In this document: positions 4,863 to 5,156 of the stretch, piece after piece | Position numbering within the stretch: the stretch's first letter is position 1 | Layout: every line of letters begins with the position of its first letter | Assembly (NCBI RefSeq): GCF_000688655.1 | Contig: NZ_JIBO01000006.1 | Span: 414,553-419,708 of the forward strand | Source: Lonsdalea quercina subsp. quercina | GTDB lineage: Bacteria; Pseudomonadota; Gammaproteobacteria; Enterobacterales; Enterobacteriaceae | DNA length: 5,156 nucleotides | Direction: 5' to 3' | Notes under the pieces: generated by a model | Seen by the model: the letters and a program-made list of their open reading frames with translations, nothing else | Told to the model about the DNA's origin: nothing | Databases searched by the model: none | Position numbers and translations under genes: made by a program

Positions 4863-5156
4863 ATGATATTTTCAAAAAAAGTTGAGCATTTTATCGTGAT
4901 ATCGGAATTAGGCTCATTTAAAGCCGCCGCAGAACGCATCCATGTGACACCTCCCGCACTGAGCAAAAGTATTAGCGATCTCGAAGACTCTCTTGGATAC
5001 CGGCTGTTTAATCGTTCAAATTCAGGCATAAATCTGACGAAAGAAGGTGATTTATTTTATCGACAACTACTGCCTGTCAGAGAGCGTCTGGAAAACATCA
5101 CCAAACTGGTCACCAAAAATACCCGGTTCTTTCGTGAGCTGAAAATCAGCACGGAC
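4863..5156 (+). CDS. LysR-type transcriptional regulator, N-terminal part, cut by window edge
   Basis: DNA-binding regulator. The 98 visible codons are about a third of the usual 300 residues. Residues 1-60 form the winged helix-turn-helix: FIVISELGSFKAAAERIHV, then the recognition segment TPPALSKSISDLEDSLG, then the wing with RLFNRS and NLTKEG. The linker helix runs from about 65 to 88, and FFRELKIS opens the effector domain, whose ligand pocket is outside the window. The start is set by GAGGTG (4853-4858) four bases before ATG; the ATG at 4841 is out of frame. Base composition is lower in G+C than in the other genes. The gene is divergent from the SDR, so the SDR is a natural but unproven target, 1.45 kb away. 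A run of seven A (4874-4880) lies in codons 4-6. Confidence 0.9.
   Translation, partial: MIFSKKVEHFIVISELGSFKAAAERIHVTPPALSKSISDLEDSLGYRLFNRSNSGINLTKEGDLFYRQLLPVRERLENITKLVTKNTRFFRELKISTD

Overview
The window looks like chromosomal DNA of an enterobacterial gammaproteobacterium. The solute-binding protein resembles E. coli PotF along its whole length. The genes have moderately high G+C, good Shine-Dalgarno sequences and typical Enterobacterales spacing. The genus cannot be fixed from the sequence alone.

Layout. (1) Positions 1-994, + strand: the C-terminal two thirds of an aldehyde dehydrogenase of the ALDH10 (aminoaldehyde/betaine aldehyde dehydrogenase) type, entering from the left edge. 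(2) 995-1279: a regulatory gap with a perfect 15-bp palindrome and a textbook -24/-12 sigma-54 promoter pointing at the next gene. (3) 1280-2395, + strand: a periplasmic putrescine-binding protein of the PotF family, with no ABC permease or ATPase gene after it. (4) 2396-2646: convergent intergenic DNA with a strong 14-bp terminator hairpin. (5) 2647-3414, - strand: a classical short-chain dehydrogenase/reductase (SDR). (6) 3415-4862: about 1.45 kb without a convincing gene. It is G+C-rich next to the SDR and AT-rich further on, and holds several hairpins and inverted repeats. (7) 4863 to the right edge, + strand: the DNA-binding half of a LysR-type regulator, divergent from the SDR.

How the parts may work together. 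The dehydrogenase and the binding protein fit amine/polyamine scavenging: uptake of a di- or polyamine, oxidation to an aminoaldehyde by an enzyme outside the window, then oxidation to an amino acid such as 4-aminobutyrate. A sigma-54 promoter fits nitrogen-limitation control; E. coli potFGHI belongs to the nitrogen-regulated set. The dehydrogenase has Ile at the position that, in plant ALDH10 enzymes, separates aminoaldehyde-preferring from betaine-aldehyde-using forms. The binding protein differs from E. coli PotF at two or three pocket positions, so its ligand may not be putrescine. The SDR and LysR genes are divergent, as in many regulator/target pairs, but the gap between them is unusually long.

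I found no tRNA, rRNA, CRISPR array, complete insertion sequence or phage gene, and no clearly new multi-gene system. The points most worth following are the sigma-54 control region, the altered PotF pocket and the long AT-rich gap.
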